From DASQZT01 sp963728965 (GTDB lineage: Bacteria; Acidobacteriota; Terriglobia; Bryobacterales; Bryobacteraceae): 64,000 nt of DNA. Of this stretch, positions 7,992 to 16,174 are shown in pieces. Position numbers and translations under genes: made by a program. The stretch lies in the NCBI GenBank assembly GCA_963728965.1, contig CAVSMH010000012.1, forward strand, positions 496,001 to 560,000, given 5' to 3'. Position 1 is the stretch's first letter; every line of letters starts with the position of its first letter. Under the pieces are notes generated by a model that saw only the letters and a program-made list of their open reading frames with translations, did not search any database and was not told where the DNA came from.

Positions 7992-8116
7992 ACTTGCATG
8001 GTAACATCTTCCGTTTGGGGAGCGGCCGAAGAGGTGCTCGACATCTGGTGGCGGTCAACGAGAAGATCTGTCGCCTGCGGCCGCTCTGGAACCTGGCGTC
8101 ATCGCCACGGATCGCT

Positions 8117-8992
8117 TTACCTGGTCTCAGTGTGGGGCATGTTCAGAACCGGGGCCACCGCTGCGGGACGCTTCACACGTTTCCGCAGCCAGGGCCGGAG
8201 AACCGCCATCACGATCAGGACGATGGCGAAGGTGCAAACAATCGTGGCTCCGGTGGGCAGGTCGATCTTCAACGAGAGGAAGACGCCGAGCGCCGAGACA
8301 AGGGTTCCCATAGTCCAGCCGATCGCCAGCCGCGGGCCGATGTTCTCGGCGTACAGCATGGCGCCCACGGAAGGCACGATCAGGTAACAAAACACCAGCA
8401 GCACACCCGCAATCGCCACCGAAGACGTGACCACGAAGCCGAACGACGCATAAAAGAGGAAGTCCCAGAAGCGAACCGACATGCCGTGCATCTCCGCCTG
8501 GTCATGGTTCATCGAGATCGCCAGGAACTTGTGTCGGAAGATATAGTGAAACAGGCCGATGGCTCCGTAGAGCGCCGCCGTTTTCGCTACTTCCTCCCAG
8601 GATACCGTCAGAATATTACCCACCAGCATTTCTTTCAGGTGCTCGGTCTCCTGCACGGACTTGCTCATGGCGAGGATCGCCGCTGCCGACGCCACCGCAT
8701 AGCAGATGCCGATGATTGCCTCTTGGGGGATGCGCGCGCCGCGTCCGCGGATCGTGGAGAACACCGCGGCGCCGATGAAGGTGAAAATCAGGCTGACCAC
8801 GTACGCCGGTTCGCCGTGGGGACTGACGCCCAAAAGCACGGCGATGGTGGTGCCCAGGGCGGCGATCTGCGCCAGGGACAAGTCAACGAAAATTACGCCA
8901 CGCTCGACCACGTGAACCCCCAGGTAAGCGTGGATGCCGGTCAGAATCAGGCTCGCAATGAACGGAGCGAGCAGGAATGTGAATGTATCCAT
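8117..8992 (-). CDS. Metal ABC transporter permease, ZnuB/MntB family
   Basis: Polytopic inner-membrane subunit of an ABC-3 family importer for zinc or manganese, 291 residues with roughly eight hydrophobic helices. The family block VDLSLAQIAALGTTIAVLLG is near the N-terminus, and the later helix-loop region around MHGMSVRFWDFLFY matches the ATPase-contact area. It lies nine bases after the binding-protein gene and ends the operon read from about 11662. No gene for the ATPase is present on either side in the window, so the ATPase must be encoded elsewhere. The metal cannot be decided from the permease alone. Confidence 0.92.
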   Translation of the reverse strand: MDTFTFLLAPFIASLILTGIHAYLGVHVVERGVIFVDLSLAQIAALGTTIAVLLGVSPHGEPAYVVSLIFTFIGAAVFSTIRGRGARIPQEAIIGICYAVASAAAILAMSKSVQETEHLKEMLVGNILTVSWEEVAKTAALYGAIGLFHYIFRHKFLAISMNHDQAEMHGMSVRFWDFLFYASFGFVVTSSVAIAGVLLVFCYLIVPSVGAMLYAENIGPRLAIGWTMGTLVSALGVFLSLKIDLPTGATIVCTFAIVLIVMAVLRPWLRKRVKRPAAVAPVLNMPHTETR

Positions 8993-9001
8993 GGCGTCTC
9001 C

Positions 9002-9931
9002 TTACTTATACTTCTGAAACAGGCTGACCAGCAGGTTGATGTCATAGTCGAAGAGCTGGAAATAGTTGGTGATTTCTTTGTTGCCGCCGACCGAAGGCAT
9101 GAGCTGGGCCACGTCGCCGCCCACCGCGCGGGCTACCGCATTCGGCGTACGCAGATCGAAGTAGGGCTCCACCAGGATCAACTTGATGCCCTCACGCTTC
9201 ATGGTGTTGATAAGCTCCAGGGTATGGCTGGGCGTGGGGGGGATGCCGGGCCGCGGCTCGACGTAGTCCACCACGACCATGCCGAAGCGTTCGCAGAAAT
9301 TGGGCCAGGAACGGTGATAGGTGACGACCTTTCTTCCCTTGTACGGAGCCATTTTGGCTTCCCAGCCTTTTTCGGCAACCGCCAGACGCTTGTCGAAATC
9401 GTCATAGCGTTGCTGGAAAAAGGCGCCGTCATTGGGATCGAGCTCGCTCAGCTTGCTTACGAACGCCTTGGCGATGCGGCGGCCGTTGTTCGGATCGAGC
9501 CAGTAGTGCGGATTGCCCAGCGGGTGCACGTCGCCCATCGCGCGCGTCACCTGGACGGTGGGGATCTCCAGAATCTGGCAGAACTGGGACATATCGAGGT
9601 AGCCCCTGGCGCCCACCTGAATTTTGCCGTTGCGGCTCTGAGTCTGAAGGGGAGGGAGCCAGCCGATTTCCAGTTGCAGCCCCACCACGGCCAGCAGGTC
9701 GGCCTTTTGGAGCTTGAGGAGGAAACTGGGTTTGGGCTCGACGAAGTGCGGATCCTGGTAGCCCTTGGCGATGGAATCGACGTTGATCTTGTCGCCGCCC
9801 ACTTCCCGGGCGAGGGCTGCCAGGTCCTCGGTCGTGGTCATCACGTTCAGTTTGCTGGCGGCCGAACCGATGGCCGGCCAAGCCGCCAGCATTACGGCGG
9901 CTGCCGATATGCGTTTCAGGGATGAACTCAC
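9002..9931 (-). CDS. Metal ABC transporter substrate-binding protein, ZnuA-like
   Basis: Periplasmic cluster A-I binding protein of 309 residues with an N-terminal signal peptide ending near GSAAS. The likely metal ligands are the His residues in DPHFVEPKPS, GNPHYWLDP and VTYHRSWPNF and the acid in LVEPYFD. There is no His-rich flexible loop of the kind seen in many ZnuA proteins, so zinc versus manganese is open. Translation starts at GTG 9931 with AAGGAA upstream. Gene order (permease, binding protein, porin, His/Cys-rich peptide on one strand) supports zinc-type acquisition. Confidence 0.92.
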   Translation of the reverse strand: MSSSLKRISAAAVMLAAWPAIGSAASKLNVMTTTEDLAALAREVGGDKINVDSIAKGYQDPHFVEPKPSFLLKLQKADLLAVVGLQLEIGWLPPLQTQSRNGKIQVGARGYLDMSQFCQILEIPTVQVTRAMGDVHPLGNPHYWLDPNNGRRIAKAFVSKLSELDPNDGAFFQQRYDDFDKRLAVAEKGWEAKMAPYKGRKVVTYHRSWPNFCERFGMVVVDYVEPRPGIPPTPSHTLELINTMKREGIKLILVEPYFDLRTPNAVARAVGGDVAQLMPSVGGNKEITNYFQLFDYDINLLVSLFQKYK

Positions 9932-9998
9932 AGAATTAATTCCTTGCCTTTCAGGACGATGTTAACCGCAGTCCGGGTTACGAATGCATGCTTCATGG

Positions 9999-11291
9999 TC
10001 AGAAGGGATGCGCGCCATGCGCCCCCAGCGAGAACAGAAACTGGAACAGAATCTCGTTGGCCGTCAATCCCTCACCATAGCGCGTTCGGCGGAGCTGGCC
10101 GCGAATCTGGCTGAATTCGCTTGGCCAATAGGTCAGCAAAAGCGAGCCTCCGGTATCGTGCACCAACGGATTTGGAGTGAACAGCGGCGGGTTCAAATCA
10201 CAGAATGTCGTAGTGGACGGATCGGTCGGCAGACAGGCGCCGCGCTCGGAACGATCGAACCGGGCGCCCACAAACCAGCGCCGTCCGAACTGGTAATCGC
10301 CCGAAACGAAGTACCCGAACGGTGTGATCAGGCTGGGCTCCGCCACCGTCCGCGACCAGACCAATTCGCTGCGCCCCACAAACGACCGGTAGATCGAACG
10401 CATGAGCGGCTTCCAGCGCAGTGTGGCGTCGATTCCGTAGAGCTGGTTCCAGCCCTTGCCGAAGGGGCTATACCCGCGCGCGAACGAGCCGCCGAGGTCG
10501 ATGTTGGTGGACTCGCTGAGGTCACGGTAGAAGCGCAAATGGCCCACGGTGGAAAGATCGCTTCGCCTCCTGGCTTCGAAGAGATTGAGACTGTCGCCGC
10601 GAAACACCTGAGCCGTGCCTTCCAGGAAGATCCCTTTGGGGGCGGGCAAAATGCGGCTTAACGACAAACCGGCATCGCTGATGCCGTCTTCGCCTCCCAC
10701 CAGGTTCTGAGTAACGAGCGGCCGGTCGGTCCAGGGCAGCACGTGGTTGTGGAGTGTGTTAACCTTGCCAAACGCCGCGCGCATTTTGCCAACCTTTAGT
10801 TGCAGGGCGCCCGGCAGTGCGGTGAAGGTAATGTATCCTTCTTCGAGGTCCACCCCGTGTTCCCCGAAGGTGATGAAGAAGTCGCCGCGGGCATACGGAT
10901 CGATGATGGCCTGCAAGCCGAGTTCGGATTCGTGCATCTCGAGCGACGGGGTATAGCGGTTCGCCGGGTTGCCGATGCCGCCCAGGAAATCGCCAATCAC
11001 GCTAATATCGGGATTCAGCACCTTGGCGGCGGCCGAACCCGCTCCCCCCAGTTGAGGCGCTGCGACTGGCGCAGCCTGCTCCGCAGGCGCGGGTGCCGCC
11101 GCCGGAGCAGCGGCGGGAGCCAGCGTGGCTATGGCCGCCTGCTGCAATTTCAAACTCTGCACTTCGGCTTCGAGGGCCTTGATCCGCTCCTCCATAGCCT
11201 TCATTCGATTGAGCAGTTCCGTATTGTCCTGCGCCGCCAGGTGGCTGGTGAACAGGCAGGCCAGCACCGGCGCGAGCACGAGGATTCGCAT
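9999..11291 (-). CDS. Outer-membrane porin-like protein of the metal-uptake operon
   Basis: 430 residues: signal peptide (ending HLAAQ), a short coiled coil at about 23-52 (LNRMKAMEERIKALEAEVQ and following), an Ala/Pro linker, then a long beta-rich region with alternating hydrophobic strands and the final Phe typical of outer-membrane barrels (ends GAHPF). The coiled coil plus barrel plan resembles phosphate-selective porin O/P-like and zinc-regulated porin families. It precedes the ZnuA-like gene by 67 bases on the same strand, so a role in moving metal or a metal complex over the outer membrane is the best guess. The match to a named family is by architecture only. Confidence 0.72.
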   Translation of the reverse strand: MRILVLAPVLACLFTSHLAAQDNTELLNRMKAMEERIKALEAEVQSLKLQQAAIATLAPAAAPAAAPAPAEQAAPVAAPQLGGAGSAAAKVLNPDISVIGDFLGGIGNPANRYTPSLEMHESELGLQAIIDPYARGDFFITFGEHGVDLEEGYITFTALPGALQLKVGKMRAAFGKVNTLHNHVLPWTDRPLVTQNLVGGEDGISDAGLSLSRILPAPKGIFLEGTAQVFRGDSLNLFEARRRSDLSTVGHLRFYRDLSESTNIDLGGSFARGYSPFGKGWNQLYGIDATLRWKPLMRSIYRSFVGRSELVWSRTVAEPSLITPFGYFVSGDYQFGRRWFVGARFDRSERGACLPTDPSTTTFCDLNPPLFTPNPLVHDTGGSLLLTYWPSEFSQIRGQLRRTRYGEGLTANEILFQFLFSLGAHGAHPF

Positions 11292-11356
11292 ACTTTATTG
11301 ATTCCCCCGGTTGATCCTTTGTCCAGCCCGCACGCCGCCGAGCGGCGGTTCGCGGA

Positions 11357-11662
11357 CTATGAAACGAGCAGGACTCCGGAAGGAGGAGCGCGACTGGATC
11401 CCGGCGCGAGCAACGCGTCGTGCAGGGTCTCGCGATCGTAGGACGACTCGAGCCATCCCAGGACCACTACGGGCGCCAGTGAGGATACCGGCGCGGCATG
11501 CAGGAAGGGCAGCAAACCTACGTGGCACAGCGCGCAACAATGCTGCGCATGGAGCTCATGAAGGTGCTCGTTGGCGAGCGAAACAGCCTGTGCGCACACC
11601 ACCGCCGTCAGCAACACGAGGACGGCGGCGAGTTTTTTCCATGGGACAGCCCTCTCAGGCAT
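11357..11662 (-). CDS. Small His/Cys-rich membrane or exported peptide, first gene of metal operon
   Basis: 101 residues. One hydrophobic helix (about 10-26, ending CAQAVS) is followed by a cluster of metal-coordinating residues, HLHELHAQHCCALCH, and a second, less hydrophobic stretch. The His/Cys cluster just outside a membrane anchor suggests metal binding or sensing near the periplasmic face, fitting the downstream porin and ZnuA/ZnuB genes. No Shine-Dalgarno site precedes ATG 11662; instead a TATAAT box ends only ten bases before it, so the transcript may be almost leaderless. It has DUF2946-like features, but I do not claim that assignment. Confidence 0.65.
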   Translation of the reverse strand: MPERAVPWKKLAAVLVLLTAVVCAQAVSLANEHLHELHAQHCCALCHVGLLPFLHAAPVSSLAPVVVLGWLESSYDRETLHDALLAPGSSRAPPSGVLLVS

Positions 11663-11667
11663 TTTGG

Positions 11668-11688
11668 AAGTTATTATAAAACGTTTTG
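11668..11688 (-). promoter_or_regulatory. Promoter and possible Zur/Fur-type operator of the metal operon
   Basis: A perfect minus-strand -10 box TATAAT lies at 11673-11678. It overlaps an imperfect AT-rich dyad, AAGTTATTATAAAACGTT at 11668-11685, in which 12 of 18 positions are symmetric, and a perfect palindrome AAAACGTTTT at 11678-11687. An AT-rich dyad sitting on the -10 box of a zinc-type operon is where a Zur repressor would bind. The dyad is not a clear match to published Zur boxes. Confidence 0.45.
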
Positions 11689-11740
11689 ACGCGGCTCAAG
11701 GGGCGGCCGGTTACGTATAGAAGCCTCGATATTTTTTTAA

Positions 11741-12208
11741 GATTCGGCACACCATCGATTCCGACACTTCGCGAAAACGAAGTCAAAACCAAACACTGGG
11801 GCGGGACCGTGCGCCGGTCAGGCAACGGCCGGGGCCGACGCAATGGCCGCGCGGACCGCGGGTGATTTCGGGAGCCTGGGAGAGAGCCACGCTTTGGGCT
11901 TCACCAAGGTCGTGCATGGACGTGTCCTTCCTTACACCGAAGTGGAATGTGACCGGGTGCGGGAAGCGTTGTCGTACCTGGTTCCCGGGGCGGACCGGCG
12001 CGCCTGTCAGAAAGCCATGGGCGTCGCCCTCGGCAGGGTCGTGGCACATGCGTTGTATCACGTTCTGGCGCGAACTACCGCTCACGCCGCGGACGGCCTG
12101 GCCAAGGCTTCCCATTCACTCGAAGAACTCGTGTCGCCGAAAGAACTCGATTTCCGGACGGAGGATTCCCGCGCCATTGGTCAGGGAGTTGCCGCGGGGC
12201 TGCGTTGA
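11741..12208 (+). pseudogene. Remnant of an exported metalloprotease-like protein with broken HExxH motif
   Basis: The frame is open from 11741 and the first ATG is 11843, giving 121 residues that look like the C-terminal part of a longer protein: it begins without a signal peptide in the middle of what reads as a domain. The central helix AHALYHVLARTTAHA has the spacing of a zinc-protease helix HExxH, but the catalytic Glu is Ala (codon GCG, one base from GAG). A further His follows at suitable distance. I read this as a truncated, inactivated member of the small secreted HExxH proteins common in acidobacteria. It could still be an intact short protein with another role. Confidence 0.45.
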
Positions 12209-12236
12209 AAAGCAGTCGTTGGTTCGCGCCGCCGGA

Positions 12237-13646
12237 CTAAGCCGGATTCCGCGCCCGCCGGTAGACCCACATTCCCGCCACATTGATCGTGGCGACCGTG
12301 CCGCCAACCTTGAGCGCGAAAAGCCACGGATGCGCCACGTCCAGAATCGGCACGACCTGGAGTGCCACCGAAAGCAGCGTTACCGCCGCGGCCGACAGTG
12401 TCGCCACGCGCAGCCACCAGGGCGCCCGCTCCCCGCCGTCCCATTTCCCGCCGATCACCACGCCGAACATGCTCAAGTAGTAGAGTCCCGAACAGGCCAT
12501 CCCGGCGCCGATCAGAATCTGCGCCGCTTCCTGCTCGCCCACCTGGATCAGGCTGCCCGCGCCCAGTATGAGGCAACCGGCCACCACTACCCCGAGCGAT
12601 CGCACCGGCGTGCGGAACCGCGGGTGAAGCGTGCTGAACCATCGGGGCAGCAGGCCGTCCCAGCCCGCCACCATGGGCAGCCGCGATACCTGCGCCACGC
12701 ACGCTACCGTTTGCGTGAAGTACGCAAACAGCAGCGCAAGGATCGCCGCCGAGCCCAGCACGGCCGTCATCCGCGAAGTCCCCAGCGCGGCGCCCAGGAT
12801 CTGCGCCATCGGCGCGATCAGGTCGACCTGATCGCGCGGTGTGTACGCCAACATGGCGCATGTCCCCAGCATGTACAGCACTGCGATACCGGGGGCCGCG
12901 ATCCACACCGAGCGCGCGATATTGCGCTCCGGCGTGTGGCACTCGCCCGCGAAGATGGCCACCTGCTCGAACCCGCTCAGCGCGTTGAAGGCGATCTTGC
13001 TGAACAGGTTCACGGTCATCAGGGAAACCGGCGGCAGGGCCAGAGCGGCAATCGGCTCGACCGGGGCCTCGCCGCGTAGAAAACGCAGCGCGAGCAGCCC
13101 CACGATCACCGCGTACAGTCCGATCACCAGAATCCCGCCCGCGCTCGTAATCCATCGCGCCAGGTGCAGCCCCCGCACGTTGACCACGTATACGATCCCG
13201 AACCATGCCGCATTCAGCGCCAGGATCAACGGCTTGTGGCTCGTCATCCACGCCGCGCCCGGGCCCAGCAGGTAAGAGATGCTATTCGCCACCAGCGAAC
13301 CACTCGTCGCATAAAAGAGGATGAGAAAGAACGAGTAGTTCCAGGCGGCCTGAAATCCCGCGAACGGCGAAATCCCCAGCTTCACCCACTGGTATACGCC
13401 GCCTTCCAGCGGAAACCGCCGGCTGAGATAGATCACGGTGGCGGCCAGCGGCAGATAAAACAGGGCGATCGCGAGCAGCCACAGGACGGCATGCGCCCCG
13501 CCCAATTTTGCGGCGTACCCGATCCAGGGCAGCCCCATAATGAGCAGCACCTGGAGCAACACCAGGTCCGGCAGGCGCAGTTCCTTGCGGAGCGCCTGGC
13601 TGTGTTCGCGGGCGTGCTCAATCGCGCTTTTTTCCGGAGCGGGCAT
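12237..13646 (-). CDS. APC superfamily amino acid/polyamine permease
   Basis: Inner-membrane transporter of 469 residues with about twelve hydrophobic helices. The first helix block (VLLIMGLPWIGYAAKLGGAH) and the FPLEGGVYQWVKLGISPFAG region are typical of the APC family, where the unwound first helix binds the substrate amino group. A central GFEQVAIFAGECHTPERNI block matches the conserved helix 6-7 loop. It is divergent from the lipoprotein gene at 13665, with 18 bases between start codons, so each promoter must reach into the other gene. The substrate is unknown. Confidence 0.88.
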   Translation of the reverse strand: MPAPEKSAIEHAREHSQALRKELRLPDLVLLQVLLIMGLPWIGYAAKLGGAHAVLWLLAIALFYLPLAATVIYLSRRFPLEGGVYQWVKLGISPFAGFQAAWNYSFFLILFYATSGSLVANSISYLLGPGAAWMTSHKPLILALNAAWFGIVYVVNVRGLHLARWITSAGGILVIGLYAVIVGLLALRFLRGEAPVEPIAALALPPVSLMTVNLFSKIAFNALSGFEQVAIFAGECHTPERNIARSVWIAAPGIAVLYMLGTCAMLAYTPRDQVDLIAPMAQILGAALGTSRMTAVLGSAAILALLFAYFTQTVACVAQVSRLPMVAGWDGLLPRWFSTLHPRFRTPVRSLGVVVAGCLILGAGSLIQVGEQEAAQILIGAGMACSGLYYLSMFGVVIGGKWDGGERAPWWLRVATLSAAAVTLLSVALQVVPILDVAHPWLFALKVGGTVATINVAGMWVYRRARNPA

Positions 13647-13649
13647 GGA

Positions 13650-13655
13650 TATACT
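13650..13655 (+). promoter_or_regulatory. -10 box TATACT of the glycine-zipper lipoprotein gene
   Basis: TATACT ends nine bases before ATG 13665, placing the predicted transcript start about three bases ahead of the start codon. The box sits in an 18-base divergent gap, so the -35 region lies inside the APC permease gene. Confidence 0.4.
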
Positions 13656-13664
13656 GGCTTCGTG

Positions 13665-14564
13665 ATGCCGCGAACCATTGTAATCTCCCTACTGTTTCTG
13701 CTGCTTCTGGTTTCCTGCGCGAAGAAGGAAATCCCGCCCGCGGGCGCGCCGCGTGCCACCGTACAACTGCGCGACGGCTCCAGCGCGACCGGCACCGTCG
13801 TGGCGAGTTCGCCCACCGAAATCAAGCTCGCCGAAGACAACGGCGGCACCCGCACCATACCCATGACGCAGGTGCGCACGGTCGAATACGGCGTGCCCGC
13901 CGCGGCTCCCGCGACGGCACAGACGGCGGCCCCTCCGCCGGCCGCTCCTGCGCCCGCCGCACCCCCGGCCGAACCGCCGCCCGAGCCGGCGCATGAGCAG
14001 CACTATCATGCCGCGGAAGCCGCCGTCACCACCAAAACTCACCTCGTGCCCGCGGGAACCCGCATCGCCGTCCGCACGGAAGAAACCATCGACTCCGCCA
14101 AAGCTGTCGCGGGCCAGACCTTCGCCGCCGAAGTGGCACGCGATGTCCGGGATGCCTCCCACAACGTCGTGATCCCGCGTGGCGCCAATGCACGCATTAT
14201 CATCCGCTCCGCTTCCAAAGGCGGCAAGATCCGCGGCGCCGCCGATCTCGCGCTCGACCTGGCGTCCGTCTCCATCGAGGGCCGCCGTTATGCGCTCGAC
14301 ACCGTGGACCTGACCCGGCGAGGCCGCGAGGGCGTCGGCGCGAACAAGCGCACCGGCGAGTTTGCGGGTGGAGGCGCCGCCGTCGGTGCCATCATCGGAG
14401 CCATTGCCGGCGGCGGCAAAGGAGCCGGCATTGGCGCCGCTTCCGGTGCAGCCGCCGGTGCGGCCACGCAAGTCCTCACCAAGGGCGGTTCCGTAAAGGT
14501 GCCCGTCGAGACCGTGCTCACGTTCCAATTGGAGCGGGGCGTGAAGGTGCTTCCTGAGCGATAG
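13665..14564 (+). CDS. Lipoprotein with glycine-zipper domain, function unknown
   Basis: 299 residues from ATG 13665 (a GTG directly precedes it). The lipobox is LLVSC, so the mature protein would be lipid-anchored at Cys17. Residues about 25-80 contain a strand-rich unit with LRDGSSATGTVVASSP, followed by a Pro/Ala linker. A conserved block starts PAGTRIAVRTEETIDS, and a glycine zipper (about 240-280, AGGGAAVGAIIGAIAGGG and following) precedes a short strand at the C-terminus. The PGTRI-like block plus glycine zipper repeats the layout of the protein at 6822-7991. The family is common in acidobacteria and uncharacterised as far as I know. Confidence 0.78.
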   Translation: MPRTIVISLLFLLLLVSCAKKEIPPAGAPRATVQLRDGSSATGTVVASSPTEIKLAEDNGGTRTIPMTQVRTVEYGVPAAAPATAQTAAPPPAAPAPAAPPAEPPPEPAHEQHYHAAEAAVTTKTHLVPAGTRIAVRTEETIDSAKAVAGQTFAAEVARDVRDASHNVVIPRGANARIIIRSASKGGKIRGAADLALDLASVSIEGRRYALDTVDLTRRGREGVGANKRTGEFAGGGAAVGAIIGAIAGGGKGAGIGAASGAAAGAATQVLTKGGSVKVPVETVLTFQLERGVKVLPER

Positions 14565-14599
14565 TCAGGCCAACCAACGAAAAGGTATACCGCAACTGA

Positions 14600-14605
14600 T
14601 ACAAT
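14600..14605 (+). promoter_or_regulatory. Extended -10 box TGATACAAT of the cytochrome b/molybdo-oxidoreductase operon
   Basis: TACAAT preceded by TGA gives an extended -10 element that ends seven bases before ATG 14613. The transcript would start almost at the start codon, and there is no Shine-Dalgarno sequence in the short gap, which fits leaderless translation. Confidence 0.45.
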
Positions 14606-14612
14606 TCCACAA

Positions 14613-15374
14613 ATGGCCGATTCCGTCTGGGGCCCCACATCTGCTTCGGCCGTGCCGGCCTTCGCGGTTCAGTCCCGGCACTCGGTGGTAGTTCGCGTCA
14701 CTCACTGGATCACCACCTTGTCCTTCCTGGCTTTGCTCGTCACCGGAGCGGAGATCCTCGTCTCTCACCCGCGCTTCTATTGGGGTGAAACCGGCAACGT
14801 ACTGACTTCCCCGCTGTTCCAACTGCCGATTCCAGCCTCCAGGGCCACCGTCCCCACCGGCTACGGCTACGTGCTTCCGGACCAGAACGGTTGGAGCCGC
14901 TATCTTCATTTCCAATCCGCCTGGGTGGCTGTGTTGACCGGCTTGCTCTACTCGGTCTGCGGATTATGTAGCGGGCACTTCCGGAAGAACCTGCTTCCCG
15001 CTCGCGCCGACCTCTCGCCGCGGGGGCTCGCGATCGTCGTCGCCCGGCACTTGCGCTTCCGGCCGGATGGTGAGGAGGACCCCTGGTCCTATAACGCGCT
15101 TCAACGGGTCACTTATCTGGTGGTAGTCTTCGTTCTGTTCCCGTTGGTGATCTGGACGGGCCTGGCCATGTCGCCCGCCGTCGCGTCTGCGATTCCGGCC
15201 GCCGTCACCGTCTTGGGCGGTCAGCAATCCGCACGCACCATCCACTTCTTCGTCTCTGTCTCCCTTGTTCTGTTCCTCTTGGTTCACATCGCGATGGTGT
15301 GTTTGAGCGGATTCCGGAACCGCCTGCGTGCGATGATCACGGGCCGCCCCGCCACACCGAAGGAGCGGGTATGA
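14613..15374 (+). CDS. Membrane cytochrome b (b561/hydrogenase-formate dehydrogenase gamma type)
   Basis: 253-residue membrane protein with four main hydrophobic segments. Conserved His residues at helix starts (VTHWITT near residue 31, YLHFQSAWVAV near 97, IHFFVSVSL near 210 and VHIAMV near 225) fit bis-His haem b coordination. It overlaps the next gene as ATGA (15371-15374), and that gene encodes an exported molybdopterin oxidoreductase, so the pair should form a membrane electron-transfer unit in which the cytochrome links quinol to the periplasmic enzyme. Substrate and direction of electron flow are not decided by sequence. Confidence 0.83.
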   Translation: MADSVWGPTSASAVPAFAVQSRHSVVVRVTHWITTLSFLALLVTGAEILVSHPRFYWGETGNVLTSPLFQLPIPASRATVPTGYGYVLPDQNGWSRYLHFQSAWVAVLTGLLYSVCGLCSGHFRKNLLPARADLSPRGLAIVVARHLRFRPDGEEDPWSYNALQRVTYLVVVFVLFPLVIWTGLAMSPAVASAIPAAVTVLGGQQSARTIHFFVSVSLVLFLLVHIAMVCLSGFRNRLRAMITGRPATPKERV

Positions 15375-16129
15375 GCAAATTCTCACGCCGTCAACTCATC
15401 ACCACCGGATTGGCCGCCACTGCGGGTGCCTCCGGGCTCGCCGTGGCGGCCGGGCTCGCCGAGCGTTTTGGACTGATTCCGCCGGATGGCCGCGGCCTCT
15501 ACGGCCCGGGGGAAACGATGACCTACGCGGCGCAGCGGTTATTGACTCGCCACTCCCTGGCGCGTGAGTTCACTCCGAAGCAGGTTTCGCCGCATCCGTT
15601 CCCAAACGAAGTCGCTCCACTGGGCGGACCATTCAAGCGCCTTCAGGAGGGAGCGTTTGCCGGCTGGCGGCTCTCCGTTGATGGAATGATCGCCCGCCCG
15701 GCTTCTTTTTCACTGGACGAACTCAGGCGCTTTCCCCGGCGCAGCCAGATCACTCACCTGGCCTGCGAAGAGGGCTGGTCTTATATTGCGGAATGGACCG
15801 GCGTGCCCCTCTCCCACATCCTCGACAGGGTGGGGACTCTCCCTCAGGCACGATTTGTTATTTACCGTTCGTTCCAACCCGACTGGTGGGAGAGCATCGA
15901 TATGGCCGATGCATCTCATCCGCAAACTCTCGTCACCCACGGTATGAATGGCGGTGACCTGCCCGTTGCTTTCGGCGGACCGCTTCGGTTGCGCGTTCCC
16001 CGGCAACTTGGCTACAAGAGCGTCAAATACATCACCCGCCTTACCGTAACCGATAGCCTGAAACGATTCGGCAAAGGCTTGGGTTCAGCATCTCCGGAAG
16101 CCGGTTACGCCTGGTATGCCGGCATTTGA
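15371..16129 (+). CDS. Tat-exported molybdopterin oxidoreductase, sulfite oxidase/MsrP-like
   Basis: 252 residues. The N-terminus SRRQLITTG followed by a hydrophobic stretch is a twin-arginine signal, so the enzyme is exported folded with its cofactor. The oxidoreductase molybdopterin-binding domain spans about 95-235, and Cys132 in LACEEGWSYIAEWTGVPL is the expected molybdenum ligand. It is translationally coupled to the cytochrome b gene. The size and pairing resemble the MsrPQ methionine-sulfoxide system, but the membrane partner is cytochrome b561-like rather than clearly MsrQ, so the substrate stays open. ATG 15371 is chosen because it gives a complete Tat signal. Confidence 0.87.
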   Translation: MSKFSRRQLITTGLAATAGASGLAVAAGLAERFGLIPPDGRGLYGPGETMTYAAQRLLTRHSLAREFTPKQVSPHPFPNEVAPLGGPFKRLQEGAFAGWRLSVDGMIARPASFSLDELRRFPRRSQITHLACEEGWSYIAEWTGVPLSHILDRVGTLPQARFVIYRSFQPDWWESIDMADASHPQTLVTHGMNGGDLPVAFGGPLRLRVPRQLGYKSVKYITRLTVTDSLKRFGKGLGSASPEAGYAWYAGI

Positions 16130-16174
16130 AACTGTCACTTCCCCATGCCGCCAGCCGCAAGCCACGGCAAGCCC

